From Panicum virgatum (lineage: Eukaryota; Streptophyta; Magnoliopsida; Poales; Poaceae), in the NCBI RefSeq assembly GCF_016808335.1, contig NC_053142.1, forward strand, positions 5,169,700 to 5,233,699: 64,000 nucleotides of DNA. Reading direction: 5' to 3'. This document shows positions 46,422 through 58,025 of this stretch, piece by piece. Below the pieces are notes generated by a model. That model worked only from the letters and a program-made list of their open reading frames with translations. It ran no database searches and was not told the DNA's origin. How positions within the stretch are numbered: the first letter of the stretch is position 1; the number at the start of each line of letters is the position of its first letter. Position numbers and translations under genes: made by a program.

Positions 46422-47093
46422 CATATATATTACTCATGAAAATTTTGAATCATGGTAAGCTATAAGCTTAGTAATTTAATTTTCTTTTGGAATCACACTC
46501 ATATCATAGACCCTTTATAGTCTATTGTTTTGACTCCATTAGAAATTTATACTAAAATCCATACTTATAGATTTAAGCTCATAGACTCAATTTGTGGCCT
46601 CCTTAATAGTGATCTTTAAAACAAATGAGGTTCTTTCTTTTATGCCAACATCAATTATTACATACCACATCTTGATGTTGAGTTTAATCAACTTATGAGA
46701 ATTCTCAACAAATATATATATGGTAGTTTGAGATGGATGTGTACTTAACTAATGGCATAAATAAATATATTATGAGTATCGCATACTTGAATCATAGGTG
46801 CAAGAAACTAACCCTGCATCTATTCTCAAGATATCTCTTCCTCCTTTGTGAGCTCCCACTGACACCCACTAATCTCTGCATTCTTTTAGGAACACAATAG
46901 TTGAAACAACTAATTTTTACATTCCTTTAGGAACATGACAGTTGAGACAACTAGAGCAGTAGGAATGGTATCTCTTAGACTTATTAGGGTATCCATAAAT
47001 GGTAGCTCTTCATGACTTATTATGATTTAAATCCTTTAACTTAGCATAATTGTAATACCATTGATCAACTTCCTTTACTGATCAAGCCCATAC

Positions 47094-47290
47094 CAGCGAT
47101 GGCCAGAAATGAACAAGAGCAGCAAAACTTATGGTCAAATATTTACCAAACAGCGATGGCCAGAAATGATAAATATAAGCCATACTTCAAATGTCTCGAG
47201 CTTCGTTGAACTAGTCAAACAACGATGGCTAAATGAACTAGAACAACAAAACTTAGTGAACTTATCCATTAATCAGCGATGGCCAGAATA
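47094..47290. repeat. Spaced repeats of CAGCGATGGCCAGAA
   Basis: Four copies at about 47094, 47153, 47221 (degenerate) and 47275, spaced 54-68 bp. Weaker CGATGGTT relatives lie at about 48682 and 48723, in the non-coding interior of the copia element. Confidence 0.75.
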
Positions 47291-48012
47291 ACGAATAAAG
47301 TCACACTTAACTTTATTTGAGACAATTGGCAATTATGGAGTATCTCTCCTATCACAATGGTGTACTTGAGCATGGTTTGCCATATTCACCCTTTATATAT
47401 GTGCCGATTTACTAATCCAGCCTTTCCTTTATTAATGGGCAAATAAAAACATGATCACTTATAGCTCATTTATTGTCTTATAGCTAATGACTGGAGTGTG
47501 TCTTTCATTATGAGGCTCACAACTAATGACTGGAGTATCTCTTATACTTGATGAGACATTTCAATTCTCCCCTTCGAAATGTGATTTTTTTAACTAATAA
47601 TATCACAATTTCGGCAAGATCTCATCAATAACTTAATATGCAAGAAATATATATGAAAATTACTTGACAAGATAGTAAAATCAACAATGATGATGTCTTT
47701 ATTATCTCAAAACTTAACAAAATGTTCAGAATCACTTATAGCTGAAACAAATATGGCTTTACTTAATCTAAAATATATCATCATATAAAGACTAGAGCCA
47801 AGCTAATAGCTAAAAGCTAACTAATGCGAAGCTTCTAAAGTCTCTTTCTTTCCATCATCAGTTGTTGAATTTTCTCCCCTTGACTCCCCTTATTCACTTA
47901 TGGTTCAAACTTAATAACCTGCAGGGGAATACATCTCAATTAATCCACCAAGCTTAAGGGGAAAATTTTTAACTTAAGAGAACTTATGAGGCAACTCTAT
48001 TACCCTTATTTT

Positions 48013-48576
48013 TCAAATCCATTCCTTAAACTCAGGGCACTGCTTCGTAATGTGACCAGGTGAATGACAAAACTTGCAATTTCGAGCTTTCAACTCTGTA
48101 GCCATATAATACATGCTACCACTTTGCCCATCATAACGTGAGGTACATGACTTATTTATGAGAAAATTTGCATAATCAACTTTATAATTTTCCTCAATGG
48201 AGTTTAGAAACTCCTTAGCACTTAGTTCCCCGTCATTCTTTATACAAGGAAGTACTCTTATGGCAACTAAGGTCGATTGCTTTATGACTATTTTTCCAAG
48301 CTCATTGCAACGTTTCCATTTCTCCAAGTTGGAGTTATATTTTCTCATTTGCTCATCGTAACTCCCAGCATTTGCCAAAGGAGCAACTCGTTCATCCTCA
48401 CAAAGTGCGTAGTCATGGTCCAGAACCTTGAGAATAGCACGCATCTCTTTATTCCACTTGGGAAAATTGGTGCCATTAAAGGGCTCAATGGTGCTTAGCA
48501 AGCCCTCATAATTCACTGAAAAATCATAAAATTGAAGTCTCAATAATCTTATACAATAAGATGCACATAAAAGCAC
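48013..48576 (-). CDS. Copia gag-like protein with zinc knuckle
   Basis: 187 codons, open. IEPFNGTNFPKWNKEMRAIL is the N-terminal block of copia gag. CKFCHSPGHITKQC is a CX2CX4HX4C zinc knuckle, followed by a stop. Between them the usual capsid region is shorter than in full-length copia gag (about 250-300 residues), suggesting an internal deletion. It would package element RNA into particles. No protease or RT follows in any frame. The start codon is uncertain: the first ~25 residues look unlike gag and the true start may be near FSVNYEGLL. Confidence 0.75.
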   Translation of the reverse strand: MLLCASYCIRLLRLQFYDFSVNYEGLLSTIEPFNGTNFPKWNKEMRAILKVLDHDYALCEDERVAPLANAGSYDEQMRKYNSNLEKWKRCNELGKIVIKQSTLVAIRVLPCIKNDGELSAKEFLNSIEENYKVDYANFLINKSCTSRYDGQSGSMYYMATELKARNCKFCHSPGHITKQCPEFKEWI

Positions 48577-50570
48577 AAGATTAACCCTACGATGGTCTGA
48601 TTAAAATCATGCTATAAGTTTCAATTTGCATCACCGACGGGGAAAGCAAACGAAACTTATCATTAACTTATACTTAAAACAACGATGGTTGAAATTAATT
48701 ACAAGTGTACTCTAATCAAACTTCCCGATGGTTCCATTTAATTAGAGATAATCTTAATTGTACTTGGTGGAAAACATATAATTTTTCAGTTTAAACAGTG
48801 CAGACTAATGCAACAATCATCATTAAGGCATAATAAAACATTAAAGGAATAAACTTATTCTGGAATTTTAAATCTCAAAACAGTGAAAAAGACACATAAG
48901 GCATAATAAAAGCAAATTTCACTGTAAATAATGATAAGGCTCATAAAACCTTAAACTTTGTCTTGTATAGTAAGCGCATTAAACATTATTAAGGTTAATT
49001 GCACTGAAATAACAAGCCTTATTTTATCATTAGATCTTCCCTCATTTAACAAGCACATCAAACATTAATAGTGCAGAAATAATGAGACTCATCAATAGCC
49101 CATAAATGAACTTATTATCAGTGATAATTTTTCACAATTATAAAAAATAACCTTACAACATCAAAATTATGAGAAATAACACTATTCATATTTGAGAAAT
49201 ATCTATTGTAAATAAATTAAGCAATAAACTTTATTTGCGAAATTACAAACAATAGATAACTCAATATGAAACAAATACTCATGGGCATTAAATAAACACA
49301 ATTCTGGTAATCTTAAGTGCAACAGAAATTGAATAAAGCCTTTCACATAACTAACGAAGAAATACTGTTCAAAAGAGTAAAGAAATAAGCTTAAAACATT
49401 AAACAATAAATAAAAAGGCTTTAAAACCTAAAACTGGGCTAAAACTCATAAACCAATCCAAAGAACGAAACTGACCCAGACTTCTCCTGCGCACAGCCCA
49501 AATTCACGTGCAGCAGCGGCCCAAATAGCTCAGCCTGCCAGCCACTCGGCCCAGTTAAGCCCACTCGCAACAAAACCCTAATCACGGCGAGATCTCGACC
49601 ATCCGTTCCAATCGGGCAGCTGGCAACTGATGCCGCCCGAAATATAATGCCGGAGCTGGTTGGGGAACCCTAACTGGCTCACTCCTTTCCTTTCTTCTCA
49701 TTCCCTTGAGCAGTCGCTGCAGCAGCCTTTACGCGCCGCCGGCCGCTGCTCCACTCACGTGGCAGCCTCCAGTGCGCCGCCGCCAAGAGGCCGCGCCCGC
49801 TGCGAGCTCCTCAAGTGCCAACGCCGCCTCCTCATGACGCCACTGTGGGTCCTCCCGCCGGTGTCGCGGGCGACCAAGTCGCGCGCGGCACCATCGGGGG
49901 GTCCTGCTGTGGTGCTTTCTCATGGCAACAGCTTACTCATGGAGATAAGTAATAGGTAAGCCACTGATGCTCACCTAGGGTTAGGGTTCATCATGAGATT
50001 TGGGGATTTTCTTGATGCGATCTGAAATTTGCAATCCCCTTCTTCTACATGCTTATTGATGCATCTAATTTTCATGAAACAAGTGCTAATTCGCAGAATA
50101 AAACATTAACAGTGGGCTAATTCGAGGAACTGATTAAGTAATCGTAAACCCTCACCTTAATTACTTGACTTAATCATGAAATAAACCTTAATTTTCTTCA
50201 GTCTGAACATGAATTAGCATTAAACATAATTATTTAGATCTAATATGAGGTATCAGATTAAGTTTTGCATTAATTAGGATCCAATCTGATTATAATTTAG
50301 GCTAATGACTTCATAAACATGCATCATAATCTGATTCGCCCATGAAAACCTTATTGCAGAAGCTTAGTAGATCCAATCTACTAATTGCATGACACTGATT
50401 TGCACATTACACTTTCAAATTAGGGTTTAAAGGTACATAAAAACCAATCTGCAATGCACTAAACACATGATTATGCATAAACAGATCTAATCTGCTATTA
50501 ACATAGGCTTAAAACTTGATGTCTCTGGATATTAGGATCATGATAGAACTAAGTAGGATCTAATACCGAT

Positions 50571-51135
50571 TGATAGAATTTAATTATCCATAAACAGGAT
50601 CTTAGCTTAGCCTAATCATGATCACTAATTTATCTTAATGCGGAATTAATTACTTAAGAACTAACAAGTGCCTGTACTCATCATGAATGCCTCTATTCTT
50701 GAAGATTTGCTGATGTAGATGAAGTAGACTTGACCTTCACCAATTAGAGAGATTTAGATCTCTCTGTTGATGAAGTTCTTGATGTCGATGATGAACAACA
50801 ACTTCTCCTTGTTCCCAGCCACGAAGTAGATGAGGAAGTCGTGCTGTAGATGTAGATGAACAGCAGGACAAAGCTTCTGCTTCCCTTCAGCACGCTTAGT
50901 AATCGGATTTAGAGTGGCTAATCACATTTAGGGTTTTCAGATAATAAAAATGAGTCAGCCACCCCTCAGATTTATAGTGCTGCGGGTGCAAGGCCTTGCC
51001 CTCAGTTTAGAAACTAATCTGGGCCCACCGATTACAGCCCATTAACTTTCTTAATCATGTATAGGTGGATTAAATGTTTTCCTGATGTTGTTTGTTTTTC
51101 CTTAACAGTGAAGATCACTTTCCAAAACTCCAACA
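50571..51135 (-). repeat. 5' LTR of the copia element
   Basis: 565 bp, paired with 44720-45283. The PBS-like sequence adjoins at about 50557-50570. The internal sequence at 48577-50570 holds no supported gene. The GC-rich 49660-49960 part gives only spurious frames. Confidence 0.93.
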
Positions 51136-52152
51136 TCTACCGCCCTCAATAGCGACCTTGTCTCAAAGAGTAAGGCCCCGGCGAGTAAGGTATATGAAAT
51201 GGCAACATCAACTAGACTATGACCATCTTTACTACTAAACTAGAAGAGCAAGATTGAGGCTGCGGCGGTGAGGGAGGAGGCGACACGGATGCCATAGCCG
51301 GACCAAGTGTGGATCACACTTGCCTTGGTGTACAGGAGGTCGTACATGAGAGAGAGCTCCATCTCCATCAATGTCCACATGCCCTCGTGATCTTCCTCTA
51401 TTTCATTTTTAATATCCAAATCCACCACCACGTTCTGGTTCTGTAGATCCTTTTTCTCCTCCCAAGAGCTCTGGTTCTCTGCTGGATCCTTGTCGACGGT
51501 GACCACCCAAGAGTCCACAATTGCACGCTTGCATACATGGAACATGGGGTGTGCACTGCGGACATAGGATTCATCGTCTTCAACGGCGTTCACCATTGAT
51601 CCAAAATCCGAAGGATGGAAATGATGGAACGGGCCAACATGTTCCTTCTTGAGAGAGCTCCGGATGCTATTCAAGTTGCTGCGCTTGAGCGCCCATGCAT
51701 GTCCTCTCGGGATACTTGACAACGCTGACACTGAACATTAAGATGAAAGAGTCGCCGCTAGCGACATACTTATAGAGGACATATGCTGCACCTAGGACCT
51801 GCATGACGAGGTTCTGCAGATGGCGTAGCCAGAGCTTGCTGTCCTCGAGCGCGTAGGCGGTGATGTTGTCTGGGCCCCCGAGGTGGAGTAGGAGGAATGG
51901 TGCCCAAAATGCCACCAGCTGGTGCTTGACCGGAACATTGCTGAGGGATAGGTGTCCAACGGCGTATATGGCGGTGGAGTCAGCCAGCTGGTACGCCAGC
52001 CATAGGATGAACTTCGGCATAGGGGAGGCTTCACGGCGGTGAATCCCGGCGAGGAGCAGGAGGATGACTTGCAGCGTGAGACTCAGCAATACAAGGATCT
52101 GGGTCGCCCACTCATTCCAAAGGTCCCGTGGCCCTATGGCCATGGTGTCCAC

Positions 52153-52712
52153 CTGCTGCTGGCCGGCGATCTAACCCCAAATCAAATAGTACGTCGTCAA
52201 ACTAAGAGATCCATGCATGCGAGGAAACTGACCATCATAAGTAAGTATGGAAAGCTAAGCATGTGATTGATCAACTTACATGGCCTAGAAGATAGGGAAC
52301 ATATCAGGTGCAAACCAACCTATCTATGGAAACTATGCAAACTTCAATATGGGCCATCGGATCAATATCCAAGGGGAAGGCGCAAGGGGAGTGGAAGGGG
52401 GATTTGCAAAAGTGTGATAAGTACCATCCAACTTCCAATTATCAGTTCAGCACTTCAACACATTGTAGCTTGCTAGCAAGCGCTGATATTAGTGGTAAGT
52501 GCACTGTGTACTACTAGTGGACAAGCGTTTGACTCCCATTGAAGTACTAGCACAGTGGATTACCTTGCATTGGCAAATAGTGCATGTGATGAGTGTGCAT
52601 ACGAGTTAGCATCTTTCACGTTAGCTCCTCGTTGTCTTACTGTGTAACAAAATCGTCATTAGGTGCAATAACTCACTATATGCATTTGGTGCCAGGAGAT
52701 TAGGTGCATGTA
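52153..52712. repeat. 5' flank of copy B, duplicated from copy A
   Basis: See 1641-2181. The match includes the GCTTGCTAGCAAGCGCTGAT block and runs to AGGAGATTAGGT. Copy B has about 130 bp of extra sequence at 52290-52420. Confidence 0.7.
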
Positions 52713-53200
52713 GGGCTGGACGAAAAACTCGTAACTCACTAGCTCGCTCGATTGGCTCGTTAATGGCTCGGCTCGAACTCGACTCGTTTTATAATGAGCC
52801 AGCTCGCGAGCCCTACAACCGTCACTTTTGTATGTTATTAGTGACGTGCGAACCCTACAGCCGTCACTTTTGTGTGTTATTGGTGACGCGCGAATTTTAC
52901 AGCCGTCACCAATGTGAGTCATTAGTGACGGGTGTTCGCGCGTGACCAATGTGGTTCACATCAGTGACAAAAATTTAGTGACGCGCATTTTAGCTGTCAC
53001 TAATGTATATCTTCAGCCGTCACTAATATGTGTTTGTGACGTAGTGTCATTTTATAACAAGCCAGCTCGGTTTATATCGAGCCAGCTCGCGAGCTACTCG
53101 CGAGCCATAACAAGCCAAGTTAAATCTCCAAGCCAACAACTAAAATTAGATCATCCCATATAACCACATATATCTTGGTAGCCCGGCCCAGCCCAATTGT
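52713..53200. mobile_element. Possible hAT-like element with a nested MITE
   Basis: TAGGGCTGGACGAAAAACTC at the left and GGCCCAGCCC at the right resemble hAT-type ends, with GAGCCAGCTCGCGAGC units inside both ends. No 8-bp TSD was found. A block at about 52811-53046 repeats GCCGTCAC and GTGACG and ends GTGACGTAGTG, like a CACTA MITE nested in it. Confidence 0.4.
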
Positions 53201-53540
53201 GAAACCCTAACCCACACCACACCCAAAAAAAATCCACGGACGGACGGTCTTGTGGTCCACCAACAGTTAGTGCAAGTCACGCACTCATGGCTTTTGACCC
53301 TCTGTCTGTCGCCCTTTCATCTCCTCGACTCCTCCCCCGATTTGAGCCACCGCCCGCCGCCTTGCCTGCAAGGCTGTGCCGCGCACGCCGCCCTTCCTGC
53401 GCATGCCGCGCTCCCCCTCCCCTGCCTGCGCACGAGGCACGCCCTGCGCACGCCGTCCTGCGCACACGGCATGCCGGCTCCGCCCACATCAGTGCACCGC
53501 TGCCTGACGCCGCCGCCCGCATCAGTGCATCGCGCCGGTC

Positions 53541-53684
53541 ATGGAGGATGAGGAAGAAGTCCAAGGGATGCTTCCTCCGGTGGCGCCAAGTCTTGAATCG
53601 AGGAGCAAGAGCAAGAAGACGCCGTCTGCGATGGGAAATCGTGGTGGCCATGGCCGAGGTCGAGGATCAACAGACACAGACTCG
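53541..53684 (+). pseudogene. Possible first exon cut off by a copia LTR
   Basis: 48 codons starting MEDEEEVQGMLPPVAPSL and ending in a GGHGRGRGSTDTD tail, followed by a GTATGT donor at 53685. The acceptor side (TGCAGGATGTCACC, about 53765) is reached just before the copia LTR at 53779. The family is not recognised. Gly-Arg-rich starts occur in CACTA second proteins and in many nuclear proteins. It could be chance in GC-rich DNA. Confidence 0.3.
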
Positions 53685-53778
53685 GTATGTATTTGTGTTC
53701 ATACTTGATACTTTGATCCGTATGTTGCAGCCTAGAATGTGTGTGATTCGTGTGACTATGTGCAGGATGTCACCATGT

Positions 53779-55451
53779 TGTAAGGATCGATGGACCAAGA
53801 GGGGGGGGTGAATTAGGCCTTTTTCAAAATTCTAAAGCAATTAAAACAACCTTAACCTATGCAATGCTAGTAAGGCTCAATTCACCAACCGGCTAACAAA
53901 GGAAGCTACACAAGCTACTAAAGAAAAGAAACTAAGCAAGGTAGAGCTAAGTTATGATTTCTAAGGTCAAGCACATGAAAAGATGCACGAAAGTAAATGC
54001 TTGAAATGAAAGAGTGGGCAAGAGACAACCGGATTTTTTTCCGTGGTGTCGATGTGTTGGCACACACCCCTAATCCACGTTGTGACACTCACTAAGAGTC
54101 TTGTCACCTCCCATGTCACCGAGACTTGGGCGCTCACAAAGAGTCTCCGTTCACCATCCCGGCGTGGTGGAGCTCAAGCCACGTACAAACTTCTTCGGGC
54201 TCCCACAATCCTTGGCAAGCTCCGAAAGAAACACCTTCAATCACCAAGATCATCTAGGTGCTGCCAATCACCAAGAGTAACAAGCTCCTAAGCCTTCACT
54301 TGACCTACACTCAGTTGGCCCTGGCTCAAGCACACTTGCTACACTTGCAAAGGATGAATTCTTCAAGGTTGAAGCACAAACAAAGCACTAGATCTTCTCT
54401 CTTTTGCTCAAAACACTTTCTCTTCTTCTCAAGGGTGGCCTCATGTTTTCAAGGTGTCAAAGGCAACTGAAATGAGCCAGGGGGTACCCTTATATAGAGT
54501 GGAGGAGGTCACATAGCCGTTGGAAGTTTTCTGCAGAAAAACCGTGACCACCGGAAGAACCGACGGGATAGAAAGTATAGGCATCGGTTCAACCGGTCTC
54601 TCTGTGTCCAATTAGTAGCCGTTGGAGTTCTGACACAGTATCCACACTTGAGTCATTGCACCGGTGCATGCTCCGTAGGGGCATCAGTTCAACCGGTGCT
54701 GAAGAGGTTCACTGATCAACTCAAACAAACGTTCTGGAACAAAGTACATCCAATGCACCGGTGCTTTGATTCTGAAGCGTCGGTTCAACCGGTGCTGAAG
54801 AGAAGTTGAAGTCCACCAAAATATGCTCTCTGGAACAAAGTACGTCTAATGCACCGGTGCTTTTCTTGGGACCATCGGTTCAACCGGTGCTATAGAGTTT
54901 TTGACTTGATTCCTGTCTGCTTCCAAAGAAGATAGACTGACAGGGCATCGGTCCTTCCGCCATGCATCGGATGCTCCGACGCTAGGGCACCGGTTCAACC
55001 GGTGCTGCTGTTTTTCTTTGTTTTCAACTGAATTGACTTGGATTCGAATGTGACTTTGATTGTTTCTTCTTCCAAGAGTTGTGTTAACTTCTATTGACCA
55101 TCTTTTGCTGTTTTTGAGTGAGTGTGCAAGATTTCTAAGGCCAACTAAATTTTGATCAAGCTACTAACTCATGAACCCCTCTTAATAGTACGATCAAGAA
55201 CTAGAAACTATAAAACCTAGCTAAATCAAGTGTCTTCATCTCCTTGTGACACTTAAGACTAGAAAGGTCCTTAAGCTTTCAAATGGAGTCCTTGGTTCGC
55301 ATGATTGTTTCGAAATGAGGGGTCTCCTTTCATATTTCATATGAGACTAATCCAGTCATTTAGTTTTCCTTTAAAACACACGTTAGTCGCATACGGTTGT
55401 CATGAATCACTGAAACTTACCATTAGCATCTATCGGCCTAGATGCGCTACA
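53779..55451 (-). repeat. 3' LTR of the SIRE-like element
   Basis: On the minus strand it starts TGTAGCGCATCTAGGCC right after the polypurine tract and ends GATCCTTACA, about 1.67 kb. ACCGGTTCAACCGGTGC-type repeats fill 54540-55010. Confidence 0.8.
54490..54496 (-). promoter_or_regulatory. LTR TATA box
   Basis: The minus strand reads CTCTATATAAGGGTACC, placed after the ACCGGT repeat block as in the 6760-8710 LTR. A start of transcription about 30 bp further would define the R region. Confidence 0.6.
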
Positions 55452-55466
55452 ATCTCCCCCTTTTTG
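55452..55466 (-). other. Polypurine tract
   Basis: AAAAAGGGGGAGAT on the minus strand immediately precedes the LTR start, where plus-strand DNA synthesis is primed. Confidence 0.85.
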
Positions 55467-55715
55467 GTGATTGATGACAACACAAAGTAGAGATACACAA
55501 GATATGAAATTGAAAGCAATAAACAGGCATGCATTACTCGAAATAAAGCACATGTAGGGACATGTCAACACAGAGCATACACAATATCCAAATAACATGT
55601 CCATACACAAAATCCAAGAAGATCCAATCACACCACAAACCACCAAGCTCCCCCTATCTCTACTCCCCCTATCTATCTCCCCCTTTGGCAACAAAGTACC
55701 AAAAAGGAAGGCAAA

Positions 55716-58025
55716 CTAATCCTGAGCTGGAGAAGGCGGGGTCTTCAGGTTGGGTCCGGTGGAAAACTGAGCGGCGGAGTCGTCGGCGTCGTCGTCTGTC
55801 CAGTCGTCGTCGACCGAAGAGGACTTCTGCTCGACCGGAGTCGTCGGAGCAGCAGAAGTAGCTGGTGTAGCGGTAGTAACTGGCTCGGCGACGACTGTGG
55901 AGTCCATCGGAGGAGCAGACATGACGGGAGTCAGGTCTGGCTGAGTGGGGCGCACGACGGACGGACAGAGCACCTCAGGCTGTGAAGGTGACTCGAAAGA
56001 GAGGGACTGAGCCGAGGGGTGCTGGAGCTGGTGTAAGATCTGCTGCTTCCTAAGAAACTCTGCACGCTGCTCGGCAGTCCAAACACTAGGCTGTGGAGTA
56101 GGAGCCGGAGCAGAAGTAGGAACAGGACTGGCAAACAACCCGGTCTGAAGAAGTGGTGACATCGGGAAGGATGACAGTGGTGCCTGCACAAAACCGCCGA
56201 CAGGTGGAGCAGGAGCTGTGGGGTCGAACTGGAGCTGCTGGGGTGTAGGGAGCTGAGGCTCAGGCAGTCCAGTGTGACGGTATAGCTGACCAAAGCATCC
56301 CAAGAAGAATGTGAACATCTGCTGCTGAATCTGGGACTGCTGCTGTAGCTGTAGTCTCATGGCCTCCTGCTGCTGTCGAATCCCCTCAAGCACTAATGTC
56401 TGGGCCTCCTGCTGGCGAGCCTGCTCGGCTTGCATACTCAGCTGAGCTGCAGCAAACCGATCCTGCTGGTCAGAGAGCCGAGTAAGTATAGCTGCAAGAG
56501 AGTCTGGCTGTGTGACCTGTGCAGTGGTAACTGGAGGAGTAGGGGCTCGTGCTGCACCGGAGGATCCTGCCTCATCATCATGAGCACCTCGAGGAACAGT
56601 AACAGTGGGTATATACTCCTCGCCATCCTCCGAATCCTCTGAGTCTGTGACTAGATAGTGTGGGACTTGGGCCTCTGCTGCTGCTAGAGAGGCGTCCTCG
56701 GCTACTGTCGGATCATTGGCAACTCTGCCCTCAGCCAAGACACGCTCCTCAAGAATCCGATGTGCCCTGCGCTGGCCTCGCGAGCCACGACGACCGTCTC
56801 GAGGAGTAGCAGGTGAGTAAAAACTGAAGTGAGTCCTCGACTGCTCTAGCTCATCCATATGCTCATTCTGACTGAGTTGAGCAAGTATCCAGCAGATCCA
56901 ATGAGCAAACGGATGGCAACGGTGAACTGTCATCCCATCCAGAATCACGTCCTCTAGCTCGCAGATAAAGAAGTCGACTAGGTCAAAGTCACGACCTGTC
57001 ATGATGTACAATAAGAGCCACTGCTGCAGAGCTGTAATCCCCTCGTTGTATCCAATCCGGAACAGCAGACTCTTCCTCAGTGCTAGGTGGATAGAGTGTG
57101 CCACGTGAGTCAGCCTATCCGGAGTCCTTGGTGTGCCAGGCAGGAAGGGCTGCTGAAATAGAACACTGATCTCCTCGTCAGATGGGACGTGAGACTCATG
57201 AGGACGACGAGGAGGCACCGTGCTGCCATAAGCCTGATAGTGCACGAAGTGTGGCTCCTCGGCAATCTGAACTCCAAGGAGGGTAGCCAGTTGAGCTCGG
57301 GTCAAACGATAGTGCCTCTCCTGGAACATGAAGTCAATAAACTGCCGGTCCTCCTCAATGAACAGAGTGGCGTAGAAGACTCGAACCCACTCTCGAATAT
57401 ATCTGGACCTCTCACTGAGTAGAGCAGGCAATCTATCATATTTCTCGAAGAGAGGAAGCACTGGAGTCCCACCTGCTGCTACACGCATAGCCACCCAGTG
57501 GAGCATCTTGTGCTCACTGATCTTGACATCCAACTGGCAGTAGGTGTGGTAAAAAGATTCTTGGAGCAGAGTGTGAAAGCGACGATCAACTCCAACGTCT
57601 CTCTGCTCGGGAAACCACTGCCCCGCGGTGACATATCTCAGTCTCTTGACCCTAGGTCCTGGAATACCCCTGAGATCAAATAACTCAACCTCGGGCAGCT
57701 CCTCACCACTGTCCTAACCTCCTGTTTTAGTGCCACTGCCGGTGTGCTGCTGCTGTGCACGACTTGCTCCCCTCTGAGTACCACCACCTCGAGTCCGTGG
57801 ACGTGAGCGGGACTCAGGTGTGGTCTGAGCTGTCTGAGTACGTCCTGAGCGACGTAACTGCTGCTGTGGCTCCCCCTGAGCCTGAGGATCCCTGATCCGA
57901 AGAGATCCCGGCCTGTCTGCAGCATCTGCAACTGCCTCAGCTTGCTCTCGCTCGCGGTCCTCACGGGTGCGCTTCTTCTTCTTCTGCGCAACCATCTTAC
58001 CCTTGCCCTTCTTGTCACCAGCCAT
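55716..58025 (-). pseudogene. Additional ORF of the SIRE-like element, one in-frame TAG
   Basis: One frame runs from ATG at 58025 to the stop at 55716, broken only by TAG at 57714-57716. The first part (103 codons) is basic (KKGKGKMVAQKKKKRTRED). The second begins near DSGEELPEVELFDLRG and contains an ordered region (EKYDRLPALLSERSRYIREW, HRCHPFAHWICWILAQLSQN), then Gln/Pro-rich sequence and an acidic DDDWTDDDADDS tail. Extra ORFs at this position in SIRE-type copia elements are sometimes called env-like. I see no signal peptide or membrane segment, so an envelope role is not supported here. The stop may be a lesion or a read-through site; the CARYYA context known from some read-through stops is absent (GACAGT follows). 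Confidence 0.7.

Larger units (their letters stand above)
44720..51135 (-). mobile_element. Complete copia-type LTR retrotransposon without pol (TSD TCTAC)
   Basis: The LTRs at 44720-45283 and 50571-51135 are nearly identical (564 and 565 bp). TCTAC flanks the element at 44715-44719 and 51136-51140. On the minus strand the LTR starts TGTTGGAGTTTTGG. The PPT AAGTGGGAGAA precedes the 3' LTR, and CGGTATTAGATCC after the 5' LTR resembles the initiator-Met PBS. The only coding sequence is a gag-like frame at 48013-48576. The 2.7 kb where pol should be is AT-rich and non-coding, so the element depends on another copia for enzymes. Confidence 0.93.
43616..52152 (-). pseudogene. DUF4220/DUF594 copy B, split by a copia retrotransposon
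   Basis: The N-terminal half (51136-52152) and C-terminal half (43616-44719) lie on either side of a complete copia element. The junction bases fit together as in copy A once the element and one TCTAC are discounted. The N-terminal half keeps LWNEWATQILVLLSLTLQ and WSGYGIRVASSLTAAAS. The C-terminal half keeps IARMLGYQEWW, LLDVWKDFLVYGANRCS and SNGGELTTILW. The halves also carry a CATG duplication at about 51694-51701 (frameshift), a TAG at 51240-51242 identical in position to copy A, and several frame changes in the C-terminal half. Its own C-terminus reads LHLNAYTAARAQQRRQG, unlike the TE-ended copy. Confidence 0.9.

Noticed and set aside
47094..47290. CRISPR-like array
   Set aside because: Repeats are degenerate and unevenly spaced in a plant retroelement. 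No cas genes, and the context is eukaryotic.
53287..53811. 174-codon plus-strand frame
   Set aside because: Low-complexity Pro/Ala/Arg sequence. Its end runs into the copia LTR. Only the in-phase 53541-53684 part was kept as a weak exon candidate.
55716..58025. Extra ORF as a true viral envelope gene
   Set aside because: No signal peptide, transmembrane helix or fusion-like segment is visible. Position alone does not support an envelope.
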